Below, one piece after another: positions 1 through 12,200 of a stretch of DNA of 60,000 nucleotides. Under the pieces are notes generated by a model. It made no database searches. It saw nothing but the letters and a program-made list of their open reading frames with translations, and was not told the DNA's origin. Origin of the DNA: Apostichopus japonicus (taxonomy: Eukaryota; Echinodermata; Holothuroidea; Aspidochirotida; Stichopodidae); the NCBI RefSeq assembly GCF_037975245.1, contig NC_092561.1, positions 19,777,508-19,837,507 on the forward strand. The letters are read 5' to 3'. The translations under genes and the position numbers were made by a program. Each line of letters starts with the position of its first letter. Position 1 is the stretch's first letter.

Positions 1-3000
1 AATTCTTGACAACGGAGACATGCCTGAATATAATTACTGATGCGTTGAAACATATTGCGCAGATAGAAATGCTGTCTAATGGTCAAATATGTACGCATTA
101 CACCCTGATGATTACTTAACAAGTCATCATGATATCGAGATATTATTTGTTCTACCATAGTCTCAGGTACGACTAACTGAAGAGTCATCTTAGCATCATT
201 AGTCTCATGCAAAAATATCCTGAATAACAAACTATTACATAACAAATAATCCTCTGCTTGAGAACGAACAGTTCTAGCATGCTTAACATTACTTGGAATA
301 ATGTCGTGTGCAAGAAAATCATAAATTGGTTTGTAGTAAGGACAAGTTTGTTGTTGAATTTGCAACTCTTTTACATCAAATGGCAGATCATAGTTTTTGA
401 TCAGCTTTCCTTGAATTGCCTTCATGACTTTATTCAATTCCTTTTGTTTTGGAATGTGCCCTGTAACCAAATGATCAATGTTTGTTATGACTGGCTTCGG
501 CTGAGCAAATAATTCTGGAGGTGGTTCTCTGATTACCTCTTGCACCCTATGTCTATTCTGATCCACTAATCTTGGCTCTGTAGGTTGAGAAACACTTGTA
601 AAATCTGGCACAACTAATATGTCAGGACTATATGTATGTCGATTTTCACTCGGCATAGTAATAATAGGCCTTTGAATATATGTATCTCTCTTATCAGTAG
701 AAATAACTGGTGTAGTCGTCTTTTGTGACTCAGATTGTGGTCTCTGTGTAACATGATCATGTGTTGCCTTAGGAACGGATGTCCTTTCAACTCTATTTGT
801 CGATACTTTGGCTGGGGAATCCTGCTTGGACTCCTTAGTGACTTTATTCGGAAATAAATCTGGAACTTTGACTCCCATTGACCTTGCCATTGACCTTGTC
901 ATGATTGGATTAAATGTCTCCTTAGGTGGAGTTGAAAAATCCTCATAACAACTGACCTCTTGAACAACCTGATCTATTTCAGAGTGAAATTCCTGTGGTG
1001 CTCTAGACAAATAATCTGCCAAAACCAATTCTGAGCCTTTCTTATAACCAACCTTGAATGTAAATTCTGACAATTTGAACAGAAGCTTACGTAAGCGTGA
1101 AGTTGCTGGTTCTTGTTTTGACTTAAACAATTCAACAATGGCTGAGTGATCAACATATGCCTCAAATTCTACATTTTGCAATAAATGTTTGAATGCTGTC
1201 ACATTAATAAATAGACCCATCATTTCTAATTCAGTTACACTATACCTCTGACATGCTGGTGGTAATATCTTAGAGTAATATGCAATAATATTCTCTTTGC
1301 CATTAACTCTTTGTGTCAAGTATGATCCTGTTGCTACTCTTGATGTGTCGCTATATAATACAAAACGACCATATTTCTGTGGCATATGCAATATAGGTGG
1401 ATTACACAACAACTCTTTAATACTTTGAAATGCACACTGATGTTCCTCTGTCCATTTAAATACCTTTCTCTTACGACTCAAATGATGTAATGGTCTCAAT
1501 AGTGCTTGAATATTCGGGAAAAATGAAGCCACATAATTAACTGCACCTACAAATCGTCTTACTGACTTAACACTGTGTGGTTTCGGTGTGTTCCTGATCG
1601 CTGCACATCTGTCATGTAAAGGTTGGATACAAGCCTCACCTTCTGGGTTTATTGAGAGCAAATGTCCCATATATCGGACTGAATTTTGGAAAATGCTACA
1701 CTTTTTCGGAGAGATTTTCAATCTGTTGTCCATTAAAACCTTAAAAATTGCCTGTAGGTGTTGTTTGTGAGACCGTTTGTCTGCACTGTACACAATAATA
1801 TCGTCATGATGAGCAATACAGAACTTATTTGAATTTGGGATCGTTGCCAAAATATCATTAATTTGCGACTGAAAGATCGCTGGAGATAAATTCAATCCCT
1901 GTGGTAAGCGTTTATAATAATAATGCTTTCCTCCATGAAATGAAGCAATACCTGTATATTGTTGTGCATGAACACTGAGTGGCAGACAGAAGAATGCAGA
2001 CTTTAAATCTAGAACACCCAAAATTTTGGCTCCAGAGTACCCTATGGTACGGATAGTCTCATTCAGTAATGGAAATGGGTGATTGAGACGTTTTATCCTA
2101 CTATTCAAGTAGCGAAAATCTGTGACAACCCTTTTGTCTTTTGTTCCCTTCTTTGGAATGAGGAAAACCGGTGAGGTATAAGACTGATGTCCTACCGCTA
2201 AGATTCCTAATCGCACTAATTTGTCAAGCTCACTGGCGACAATGACTTTGTCCTCATCTGAAAGTCTATAGGGACGTATGTAAAATGGCTCATCATTAGT
2301 AAGCGTAATATCAGCCTCATAATTTGGACAGTGAGATAATTCACCATAAAGAGAAAATGCATCTCTATGTGAGTCTAGAAATTCATAAATGCTTTCTGTT
2401 TCTGAAGCATTTAGAATACTTTGTTCCAAATTAATGTTTTCTCTCATGATTTCCTGTTCCGATTTGGAAACCAGGGGATCATCGGCTGTCAAATGTGGAT
2501 ATCGATGTAAATTATATCGTGTAATTTCATCACAATTCTCTTTAGAGTTAGAATTGGTTCGAAAAAGAGACGGTTTTTCGATGTCTCTCATGACATTCAG
2601 AAAATCTAGAGAATCAGTAGGTATGTCTTCTGTGACCGTAATGATATCTGCTAAATCTAAATGAGCCACTGTGCGAGAAGGATTCAGAAAAAATTTCCGA
2701 TTACCCATGTTCCTTAGAAGAATCTTTGTTCTACCTTTATGCATTTTCACTAACATTCGTGAAGGACACATACGAGATATTAGAGGAAACGGTTTAATAA
2801 CCACATCTGCATTTCGTGCATATAGTGGAAGACGTCCCTGTACAGTAATGTATCTTTGCTGGCCTGGGTAAATAACAAATCTCTGCACTGGCCTAAGGAA
2901 AACTTTGGCTTGTTTTATTCTAAAACAGTTTGTGGTGAAGTCCAAAGATCCATTCAATTCCTTCAGAGTTTGACTCCCTAATATTAAGTCAATACCTGTG

Positions 3001-3449
3001 AGGTTTGCAGCAATTAAAGCAGAAAGCTGAAATTCATGACCCTGAATTTTGACCTGAAATGTTATCGTGCTATACGCATGAATAAACTGACCATTACCCA
3101 ACTTTAGGTTTACTACATCAACTGAGACTGGTTGTATAGAGGATAAATACTTTGAATTTTGCACTGTAGAAGAAGAAATGATAGAGCGTGTTGCTCCACT
3201 ATCAAACAACAATGAAATTCCTTTACCATCATGTAAAGTACCTCTTACAAAATTACGTGTGTCCAGTTGAATATCCACATTACGGTCGTTCCCTGTATAT
3301 CTAGAACTAGGAATATTACTATTCTTCCAAATATTATTTGCTTTACGTTTCGATCTTCCTTTACTTGGTACTTTGTCTGGAGTCACTGTATGATGAGTGC
3401 TATCAAAAGTGCTCCCTACTGAAAATTCTGTGTTGGTACTTTCTTTACA
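1..3449 (-). CDS. pol: Gypsy pol polyprotein (protease, RT, RNase H, start of integrase), partial
   Basis: The minus-strand frame is open from 3449 (just after a TAA at 3450-3452) to the left edge, about 1,149 codons, and has no ATG at its head, so it is probably made as a gag-pol fusion. Seen in order: aspartic protease with LFDSGAT (DSG codons 3195-3203); reverse transcriptase with SPVFLIPKKG and LDLKSAF (about 2200-2000) and a catalytic motif HHDD at 1800-1811; RNase H with the first Asp at 1347-1349, then TELEMMG and YVDHSAI and LADYLSR (to about 1040); a polar linker; and a His/Cys zinc-binding integrase head (HHDDLLSNHQG ... CLRC) at the left edge. The oddity is HHDD where the family has YxDD. 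The catalytic integrase core lies outside the window. Confidence 0.9.
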
Positions 3450-4372
3450 TTAGCCTCCATTTCATGGCTTAGGCGAATTTGGCAATATTGTGCAAAATGA
3501 CCTCGATTTTGGCAGTAGTAACATGTGACTGAAGGATTAAAATATGGTAACCTTCTCCTGTTATCATTTTGACCTGTCCTAGGACCACGAGAATCACGAG
3601 AACTATATCTTTGCCTCATATCTTTAGGATTGTCTTGCGGTTCTGACCTACGTGACTGATCAAACTTAGTTTCTAACTCCTGAATTTTATTACACAACTC
3701 GTGTATCTCAGAAGATGCAGAAATAGTAGAAGTCTGAACAGAAGATGCTTTGTCGTGCATTGCCATAAATGGTTCGGAAGAAACTGGGGGTTGACTTTCT
3801 ATTTGTAAGTCAAAATAGCATTGTACTTTCATGACCAAATCTGTAATCGTTACTTCTGGTGATGCAGACATTAACACTGCTGAGCGACATTGCAAAGGCA
3901 GGGTCGAGATGAATTTATCTCTAATTTGGTCCTCGCCATAATTTAATTGTGCTGCAGCTTTTGAAATTTTGGCCAAATGTGCTTGAGCTGTATCACCTGG
4001 CGTATAGCTTAATGCGTGAAATGCCTGTGATTTAGCGTAGGAAGAAGTCCCTGGACTGAAACGAGCAAGGAATTGCTTGCGAAGATCAGCAATAGTTGAA
4101 AAAATTTTGTTTTCAATCCAAAGTCTGGCCTGGCCTTTAAGTGTTCGCTTAAATATGCGACATATTTCATTAAATTCTTCCGCTACAGCCTCAGGGGTGG
4201 TTTGGGACGGCAATTTATGCAACACCAAATAATCTTCAAATCCCAAATAATGAGCTTCGGCTAAATCTGCATCAATTACATCGCCCTGAAATCGTGATGG
4301 CAAAAAATCAGTGGGCCTATGTTTCTGCATAACATTAACAGAGGTCGAAGTTTCCTGTTCACTGACGGACAT
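3416..4372 (-). CDS. gag: Gypsy gag protein with CCHC zinc knuckle
   Basis: A 318-residue minus-strand frame starts at ATG 4372. The middle (about residues 75-190) resembles the retrotransposon gag domain, with a GQARLWIE segment and an LRKQFLARF segment. The C-terminus is basic and holds one zinc knuckle, CYYCQNRGHFAQYC (C-x2-C-x4-H-x4-C), which would bind the element's RNA. A polar, Ser-rich stretch and a short heptad-like segment precede the knuckle. The stop (TAG, 3416-3418) lies about 30 nt inside the open pol frame, which is in the -1 register. It would form the shell of the intracellular particle. Confidence 0.9.
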   Translation of the reverse strand: MSVSEQETSTSVNVMQKHRPTDFLPSRFQGDVIDADLAEAHYLGFEDYLVLHKLPSQTTPEAVAEEFNEICRIFKRTLKGQARLWIENKIFSTIADLRKQFLARFSPGTSSYAKSQAFHALSYTPGDTAQAHLAKISKAAAQLNYGEDQIRDKFISTLPLQCRSAVLMSASPEVTITDLVMKVQCYFDLQIESQPPVSSEPFMAMHDKASSVQTSTISASSEIHELCNKIQELETKFDQSRRSEPQDNPKDMRQRYSSRDSRGPRTGQNDNRRRLPYFNPSVTCYYCQNRGHFAQYCQIRLSHEMEANVKKVPTQNFQ

Positions 4373-5400
4373 TATGCCGCATACAATTAGGCTAGTTATG
4401 AGTATACAACATGAGCCTAGACTTAATTGAACACACTATCGACCGCAGTTAAATACAAATAACAAATATGCAATACATGGACACGATTAAAATAACTTAT
4501 CGTTACACTCTGATCTCAAATAGGGGTTGTTGGGATACAAATTGGCATGATTTCACTCACCCTTAAGTTTAACTAAGAACTGGCAGTGGAACTGCAAACG
4601 ATGATTGAAGTCCCTCGGTCAGCAGTAGTAGTTGCGGTAGTAGCGGCAGGTAGTAGCAGGTAGGCCTACATCTCGTAAGAACTTCAGATTCGTTCGTCGT
4701 TAACATCGGGTAGAGTCTAGGCTTAGATCGCGAAAATGTTCAGTTCTGATGTTTAGAGCTGTAGTATTCTAAGTACTAGTTGCGCGAATGTTCAAACGCG
4801 AACTGCATGCTGGGTTGATTAACGTTAGTGTACGATCAACGTTAGTGTGGTTCCTGCATCCGGTGTACAGACTTAGGCTAGTATAGGCTGACTTCCCTCG
4901 TAGAGTGTTTCCGCTAGGCTAGGTCGTGAACATGCGTTGTGTTCCTCGTTAGGTCTTCGGGCCAAAAAAAAAATCACCTGTTCGTTATTGAACGTAACGA
5001 ACGAAAGTTGTGAAAAAGTCCGTTACCGTTTTGTTCCTGAAGAAAGCAACCGATCTCCACCATGTAATATTGTGACGAGCCCGCTTCCTCCGATAGTAAA
5101 ACTATATCGGGACTCGCGATAGAAAGGTACTGGGATGTCTTGATGCCGTATTTACGCTTCTTCAGGAGATGTCTCGAACGGAAGAAAACAATGACTTCAC
5201 ACAAAAAGCAATTTGACGAGATAGGATTTGATTAATGATTCGGTATAATTTCTTCTCTGTCGATTCTCTTTACAAATAAAACTAAATTACAATGATTTGA
5301 CTTGACTTAACTCCGTCAATTAAACAATTAGGAGTGATGAAATAGTAACGAAGCAATGACGAACTGATCACGGAGCGCTGACGGAGTGCTCAAATTTTCG
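4373..5400 (-). other. Gypsy leader and presumed 5' LTR, limits unresolved
   Basis: No credible protein is coded here. By position this must hold the untranslated leader and the 5' LTR of the minus-strand gypsy element. A plausible inner LTR edge is near 4528, where the plus strand reads tgttgggatacaaattgg, which would be the TG start of a reversed LTR, but no convincing primer-binding site was found next to it. Small ORFs at 4937-5204 on both strands look incidental. Confidence 0.4.
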
Positions 5401-5769
5401 GCCTCCTTTTACTTTTAAACCTTACTTCCATAAAATCTCACTGCGCACAATCAGTAGGCAGCCAATAACCTGACCATCCTGTATTAACTTAATGATATAA
5501 AAATAAATGCACTGGCACTGATCTGCCCTGATTGGTTGGGAGTTTGGAAGTCCATCCCCTTTCCATGGAAACTTCCATAACACGTGAGAGAACCTTCTCG
5601 AATGTTCCACAGACATAATGGAATCTATTTTGGGAAAAAGGCCCTGTACCAAGATTCAATAAGATAGTTAAAAACTTCTCGTGGGAAAACTGAATCCATG
5701 ACCTAGATAAATACATAAGAGGCCTGTAAGGTGTCTCGATGGAGCTTTTCGGTAACATCAAAGAGATGG
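5401..5769. other. Non-coding gap between the two retroelements
   Basis: No gene or repeat was recognised. The last bases (GATGG, 5765-5769) are the left target duplication of the BEL element. Because the far side of that insertion (12647 on) matches the intron of ZNF-C, this stretch is probably also intron of the ZNF-0 gene. Confidence 0.35.
5765..5769. repeat. Left target-site duplication of the BEL element (GATGG)
   Basis: The 5 bases before the 5' LTR, GATGG, recur at 12647-12651 directly after the 3' LTR. Five bases is the usual BEL/Pao duplication length. Confidence 0.9.
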
Positions 5770-6018
5770 TGTAGTTTTCAAATAGACATAGCCAAAGGGG
5801 GAAATCATTTAGTTGGGTGATGTTGTAAATACACAAGTGCACGTTGAAGGGATAGAAAAACCGAGATGGGTTCTGATACCGTTTTTTACCACTCCGCATA
5901 AAGTGCGTAAGAAGACACAGAAAATACTACGATAATTAAGATCCTTGAAGTTGTAATTACAAGAGCCGAATAAAAGAAGAGAATAAAGATAAAATACACG
6001 ACTCGTGTCCCTATAACA
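5770..6018 (+). repeat. BEL/Pao 5' LTR, 249 bp
   Basis: It begins TGTAG and ends ATAACA, and by eye matches 12398-12646 base for base with a constant offset of 6628. It contains two AATAAA-like signals close to its right end, as expected for the polyadenylation region of an LTR. Identical LTRs point to a very recent insertion, since the two copies are made equal at integration. Confidence 0.95.
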
Positions 6019-6299
6019 TTCGTAAAAAACGCCAGAACAGTGAATAAAAGATCATCGAACTGTGCACTAGAAACGTAATTACTGTAAGTAGATTATATGT
6101 AGCTTACTACGTACTGTTCGCTATGTGATTATAGGCCTTATCGTCTTTCGTGAAACTAATCTACGGTGAACGTAAACACTGTGTGCAACATCGCGTTAGT
6201 GTAACGTTTATAGGTCAGTTGTAAACAGCGTGTTTTATTGTAGGCCCGTTGCGTGATACATGGAACTCTGTGGTATATGGCCTGAATAAAGAGTACAAT
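6019..6299 (+). other. BEL leader between 5' LTR and polyprotein
   Basis: This is untranslated leader. No primer-binding site starting TGG is visible directly after the LTR (the bases there are ttcgtaaaaaacgcc), so the priming tRNA is not identified. The polyprotein frame is open upstream to 6249, but only through a TTG codon; the first ATG is at 6300. Confidence 0.6.
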
Positions 6300-9200
6300 A
6301 TGGCCGATAATTCGGGAAAGGAACAAGCCACATTGCCCGACATTGGGGCCGGAGAAACCAGTATCATGGATTCCATAAACCCTGAAGATAGTGTGTCGTT
6401 AGTCAATATTGTCAATAATCCAGATAAATTAAAGGGGCATACTGATAGTGAAGTGTCAGTGAAAACAACTGTTTCAGTGTTGTTATATAGGACAAAGCAG
6501 AAGGAAATAGAGATTGCTGCTCGTGCAGCTGCATTGAAGGAAACAAAGAAACTAGAAGAGAGAAAACGTAACCTACAAGTGGAGTATGAATTGCAAGAAG
6601 CACAAGATGAAATCCGACATGCCCAGGAGAAGGCAGAAAGGGTTAAACAAAGAAAACAAATGGAAGAAAAGAAGTTACAGCTTGAGACTGAACAACAAGA
6701 AATTGATATGATGGCAGAACTGGAAGCAGCCAAAGCTATGTCAAGGCTACTTCAATTGCACGAAAGGCCAGAAAGTGATGTGTCTGCCAAACTTACCAAA
6801 GAGGTTGTGAAGAGCATTGAGTTAAAATCATTTCAATACTCAAAGTCTGATGATGAAGCAAAGAAACATAGTGAAGGGGAAAATACTAGAATAAACCCCA
6901 ATGCAAAGAAATTTGTATCCCGACAGAACATCACTGTGCCTGACAAACCTAATGACAGTGGAAAATACTTATCACCAAATAATGGTAATGAACATGCACA
7001 GTATAATCAAACAAAACCAACATATGCAGGAGTTTGTTATGGCCAACCACTTCCAGATATAACTACCAAACCAGATGACACTGTCAACACTGGTATTTCA
7101 ATGGCTACCCTTTTGAATAAAATTGTTGACCATCAAAGGGAATCTGCCCTCCCTTCGCCACGACTGGACCCATTTGACGGGAGTGACCTCTTGTCATTTA
7201 CACCGTTCATAAGAAACTTTCAGCATGTGGTGGAGGATAAAACCCAAAACCCAGCCCGGAGATTAGAGTTGTTATTAAGGTTCACCGAAGGGGAAGCACA
7301 TGATCTAATTAAGGAATGCACAGCCATAGAGCCCCCAGCAAGTGGATATGAAAGGGCAAAATGGTTGTTACAGAGAAATTTTGGTCAACCCCAGGTTTTG
7401 GCGGCAGCGTACAAATCTAAGGCAGAGAGCTGGGATCATATTGCAGTGGGAGATAAGATTGCCTTAAGAAAATATGCCATATTTCTTATCAATTGTTGCA
7501 ATGTACAGCAGGGTAACCCAGAAATGGATAGTATGAATGGTTATGAGTTCCTCAGAATACTTGCACAGAAATTGCCAACAGCCTTGCAACAACAATGGAT
7601 TAACCAAATGGGTCGATTTAGGGATGTAGAGATGAGGTCACCAACCTTACAAGATTTTGAACAGTTTGTTGGACAACATTCGAGAAATGAAAATGATCCT
7701 AGGATTGCAGGTCTTGGATATCAAAACAAAATGAAAGATTGGAAGACCCCACAGAAATATCCAAAGGTGGTGACAAGTAAGAGGGCTTTTGCAGCTACCG
7801 TGAAAACAAATGAGGATGATAAAGCTTTCAAGGGAAAAAATGAGAAGATGGAAAACAAGGCCAAAATATCACCATGTTTGTATTGTGGACCTAACACTTA
7901 TCATACCCTACTTGATTGCAGGAAGTTTGGTTCACTTGACCTACAGGCTAAATCAGATGTGTGTATGAAGAAAGGGCTTTGTTTTGGTTGTCTAAATCCT
8001 GGTCATCTAAAGAGAAATTGTCCAAATCCAGAGTGGGCAAAATGTGAGAAATGCAGCAAATCCCATCCGACCATCCTTCATGATCCTGCCAGAGAAAAGA
8101 AATCATCAGATGAAAGGGTAACTCAAACGGTCACTACTGGTTGTGCTGGTGTACAAAACGTAAGACCCCAAGGAAACAAAAACAAGATGGTCACTGGTAC
8201 TCTTATGGCTATTACTCCAGTTTTGATCAAACCAAAGACCAGTGACAGATGTATTGCCACATATGCCTTTGTTGATAATGGTTGTGGTGCTGTCTTTGTT
8301 GATGAGTTCTTGAAAGACAGTTTAAAGGTGAACACCCGAAGAACGAAGATCTTGATAAAGACTTTGAATCTCCAGCAAGTCCAGACCACTGATGTCATTG
8401 TAGGAGATCTGCAAGTAGGAAACATAAATGGGACTTCTTTTATAGACCTCCACTCTGTCTATGTCAAAGACAGTATCCCAGCAACCATGGATGATGCACC
8501 AACCCAGAATGATATTGACGCTTGGGATCATTTGAGCCACATTAAACTCCCAAGTATGGATGGTCACAACTCCATACCTCATGTCACCCTAATGATAGGA
8601 AGCAATGTCCCTGGGGTGTCAATGCCGTTGGAAATTGCCTCCGCCGAGATTGGAGATCCATATGCTATCAAGACTCCCATTGGGTGGTTAGTGTATGGAC
8701 TTGAAGGCAAATGGATGGACCAACCCGAAGTAAACGTCAACTTTTGCCGAGTAGACAATGGTATTGTCCAGAATGGTACAGATAATTTGGAGCAACAACT
8801 CCAGTCCTTCATTAACATGGATTTCACAGAACGTCTTTCTGACCAGAAAATTGCCATGTCTGTTGAAGACAAGAGGTTTATGACAATGATGGAGGAATCT
8901 GTAACCAAAGTACATGGCCATTATGAAACAGTACTTCCTTTGAGAGATAGAGCTGTTAAGATGCCTAATAACAAAGTTCAAGCAGATATGTTTGGTCTGC
9001 GATTACAAAGGAAGTTGAAAACAAATGAGAAGTTGGCTTCAGAATATACAGAGTTTATGGAGAACCTGGAGAAGAAAGGATATGCAGAGAAAGTACCAGA
9101 TCAGGATGTTGACCGGAATGATGGAAATGTTTGGTATATACCACACCATGCAGTTTACCACCCAAAGAAACCGGACAAGATCCGAGTGGTATTCAACTGT

Positions 9201-12200
9201 CCCATCCAGTACAAGGGAGTTTCCCTCAACGAACAACTCTTATCTGGACCAGACCTAACCAACCGATTGTATGGTGTTCTGATGAGATGGAGGCAAGAGA
9301 ATGTGGCCATCATGGCAGATATAGAAGCCATGTTCTATCAAGTAAGAGTAAGAAAGGATGATTGTGATCTCCTGAGGTACCTATGGTGGCCTGAAGGCAA
9401 CTTCGATGGAGGTATGAAAGAATACAGGATGCTAGTTCATCTATTCGGGGCAGTGTCCTCCCCAAGCTGTGCCAATTTTGCCTTGAAGAGGACAGCTAGT
9501 GATAATCAACATAGATTTCAAGATAAGGTGATCGAGTCAGTTATCAACGACTTCTATGTAGATGACTTTCTAAAGTCTGTGGCCACTGATGAAGAAGGAA
9601 TCCAGATATATAGAGATCTAAAAGAAATCATGGCTAGTGGTGGATTCAAGCTAGGCAAGTGGGTCAGCAACAGTAAAAGATTGCTGGAGTCCATCCCAGA
9701 AGATGACCGAGCCAAAGAACTGAAAGGGCTTGATCTTGAAAATGACGAGCTGCCAAAGGAAAGGGCGTTGGGAGTTCAGTGGTGTGTTGAGAGGGATCAA
9801 CTTGAGTTCAATATCACAAAAGTAAACGAAAAGGCCACAAGAAGAAATATCTTGTCTGTGATGAGTGCAGTGTATGATCCTATTGGTTATGCTTCACCTT
9901 TCCTTCTACAGGCAAAGAAGATATTGCAAAGTCTTTGCAGACTGAAGGTAGACTGGGACAGCGATATACCTGACGACCAACGGAATGAGTGGGAAAAATG
10001 GCTAAAGGAACTTCCTATTCTAGAGAGGTTAAAGATACCAAGATGTCTCAAACCCAAAGAATTTGGTAAAGTGGTGAACATCCAGATGCACTATTTTGCC
10101 GACGCAAGTCAAGAAGGTTATGGTACTGCAACTTATATGAGGTATACTAATGACAGAAAGGAAATCCATTGTGCCTTTCTTACCGGCAAAGCCAGAGTTG
10201 CACCACTGAAACCACATACAATCGTGAAGATGGAGCTCACAGCAGCAACATCAGCCGTGAAACAAGATGCCCAGCTCAAACAAGAGCTTACAATGAATAT
10301 CGATGAAACAGTCTTTTGGACTGACAGTCAAACAGTCCTGAAGTACATAAGAAGTGAAAAGGCAAGACATCCCGTCTTCGTCGCTAACAGAATTGCGATA
10401 ATTCATGATGGTTCAGATGTCCATCAGTGGAGATATGTCCCATCAAAGCTTAACCCAGCAGACCATGCTTCCCGTGGGTTAAGTGCAGATGATTTGCTCA
10501 CAAAGGAAGATTGGTTAAATGGACCAGAGTTTCTTCATCAGACAGAAGATTTCTGGCCATGTGAAGACGACAGTAATGATGCTGATTCTGATAGAGAGTG
10601 TGAGAAAGAAGTCAGTGTCAGTGCTGTAACAATGACAGATGAAACCCAAAAGAATCCAGTTGAAAAACTGCTGGAATACCACTCAGAATGGAACAAACTG
10701 AAGAGATCAGTGGCGTGGTGGTTACGTCTCAAGACCATCTTGCTACAAAGGATAAAACGACACAATCCAAATCAGTGTTCTCAAGGAATTACCAGTGATG
10801 AGATGGAGTCTGCTGAAAAGGCTATTATCAAGTTCATACAAAGGCAGTCATTCCCAGAAGAGATTGGTGTCTTACAAAAGACAAAGACTGCAGAGATGAA
10901 TATCAAGGATCCATGTGGGACAGTTAAACAGGCTTCTGATAAAGGAAACAGATGTCTCAGACAAAAGGGCAGACTTACTGATCTTGATCCTGAATTACAC
11001 GATGAGATAATGAGAGTTGGAGGAAGGCTACGGAAGGCATCTATTCCATTGAATGCCAAACATCAGATGATACTGCCCAAAGATCATCATGTGTCTAAGC
11101 TAATAATAAGACACATTCACCAATTAGTGGGTCATCAAGGAAGGAACCACGTCCTTGCAGAATTGAGACAGAAATATTGGATCATCCATGCTGGTTCAAT
11201 GATAAGAAGCTTGTTAAAACGATGTATCCAGTGCAGAAAATATCTTGCAAGAACCGGAAAACAGAAGATGGCAGACCTACCAGCCTACAGACTTCGTCCA
11301 GATGAAGGAGTCTTCTCAAGAACAGGGGTAGACTATTTTGGTCCCTTTGAAATCAAACAGGGGCGAACACTGAAGAAAAGATATGGAGTGATGTTTACAT
11401 GTCTATCCAGCAGAGCAGTTCACATAGAAGTTGCACATTCACTTGATACCAACTCATGTATAGGTGCACTGAGACGTTTCATGGCTAGACGTGGACATGT
11501 ACGAGAGCTGTACTCAGACAATGGTACCAATTTTGTTGGTGCTAACAAAGAATTAAAGAGTGCTCTGCAAGAATTAGATGAAAACCAGATTAACAGATTT
11601 GCCAGTAATCATGGACTGAAGTGGAAGTTTAATCCACCTGCTGCATCTCACTTTGGAGGTGTTTGGGAGAGACAGATCCGAACAGTTCGTAAAGTCTTGA
11701 GTGGAATTCTCAGTGAGCAGTATCTGAGAACAACCCAGAGTGATGAACAGTTACACACTTTTCTGTGTGAAGTAGAGACTATCATTAATAGTAGACCTCT
11801 AACCAAAGTATCTGACAATCCTAACGATCTTGATGTCATAACACCCAATCATCTGCTGTTGTTAAAGGCGCCTGTGGATATGCCGCTGGGGAAATTTGAC
11901 GAGAAGGATGTCTATGCCCGACGGCGTTGGCGACAGATGCAGTATCTGGCTGATCTCTTCTGGAAGAGATGGACAAAAGAGTACTTACCAACCCTCCAGA
12001 GACGGCAGAAGTGGCTTCAACCGGAGAGATGTACTGAGGTCGGAGATGTCGTGATGATAGTGGATGACCAATCACCTCGGAACTCATGGCTAATGGGGGT
12101 GGTCATAGAGGCTTATAAGGATAAAGGGGGTTTGGTTAGAAGTGCCAAAATCAAAACTAAAACGGCCACGCTTGTCAGGCCAGTGGTCAAATTGTGTTTA

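Larger units (their letters stand above)
1..5400 (-). mobile_element. Ty3/gypsy-type LTR retrotransposon, left part outside window
   Basis: On the minus strand a gag frame is followed by a pol frame with protease, reverse transcriptase, RNase H and the start of an integrase. This order (integrase last) is that of Ty3/gypsy elements, not Ty1/copia. Both frames are open, so the copy is not old or has been kept intact. The 3' end lies beyond position 1. The 5' LTR must lie between about 4400 and 5400, but its ends could not be fixed because the partner LTR is not in view; the right limit given here is approximate. Confidence 0.8.

Noticed and set aside
4500-4560. Primer-binding site of the gypsy element
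   Set aside because: No 12 or more bases starting TGG on the minus strand lie next to a clear LTR edge.
5489-5899. 136-residue minus-strand ORF
   Set aside because: It straddles the 5' LTR boundary of the BEL element, so it joins unrelated sequences and is not a gene.
6249-6299. Extra 17 N-terminal residues for the BEL polyprotein
   Set aside because: The upstream start would be TTG; the first ATG is at 6300.
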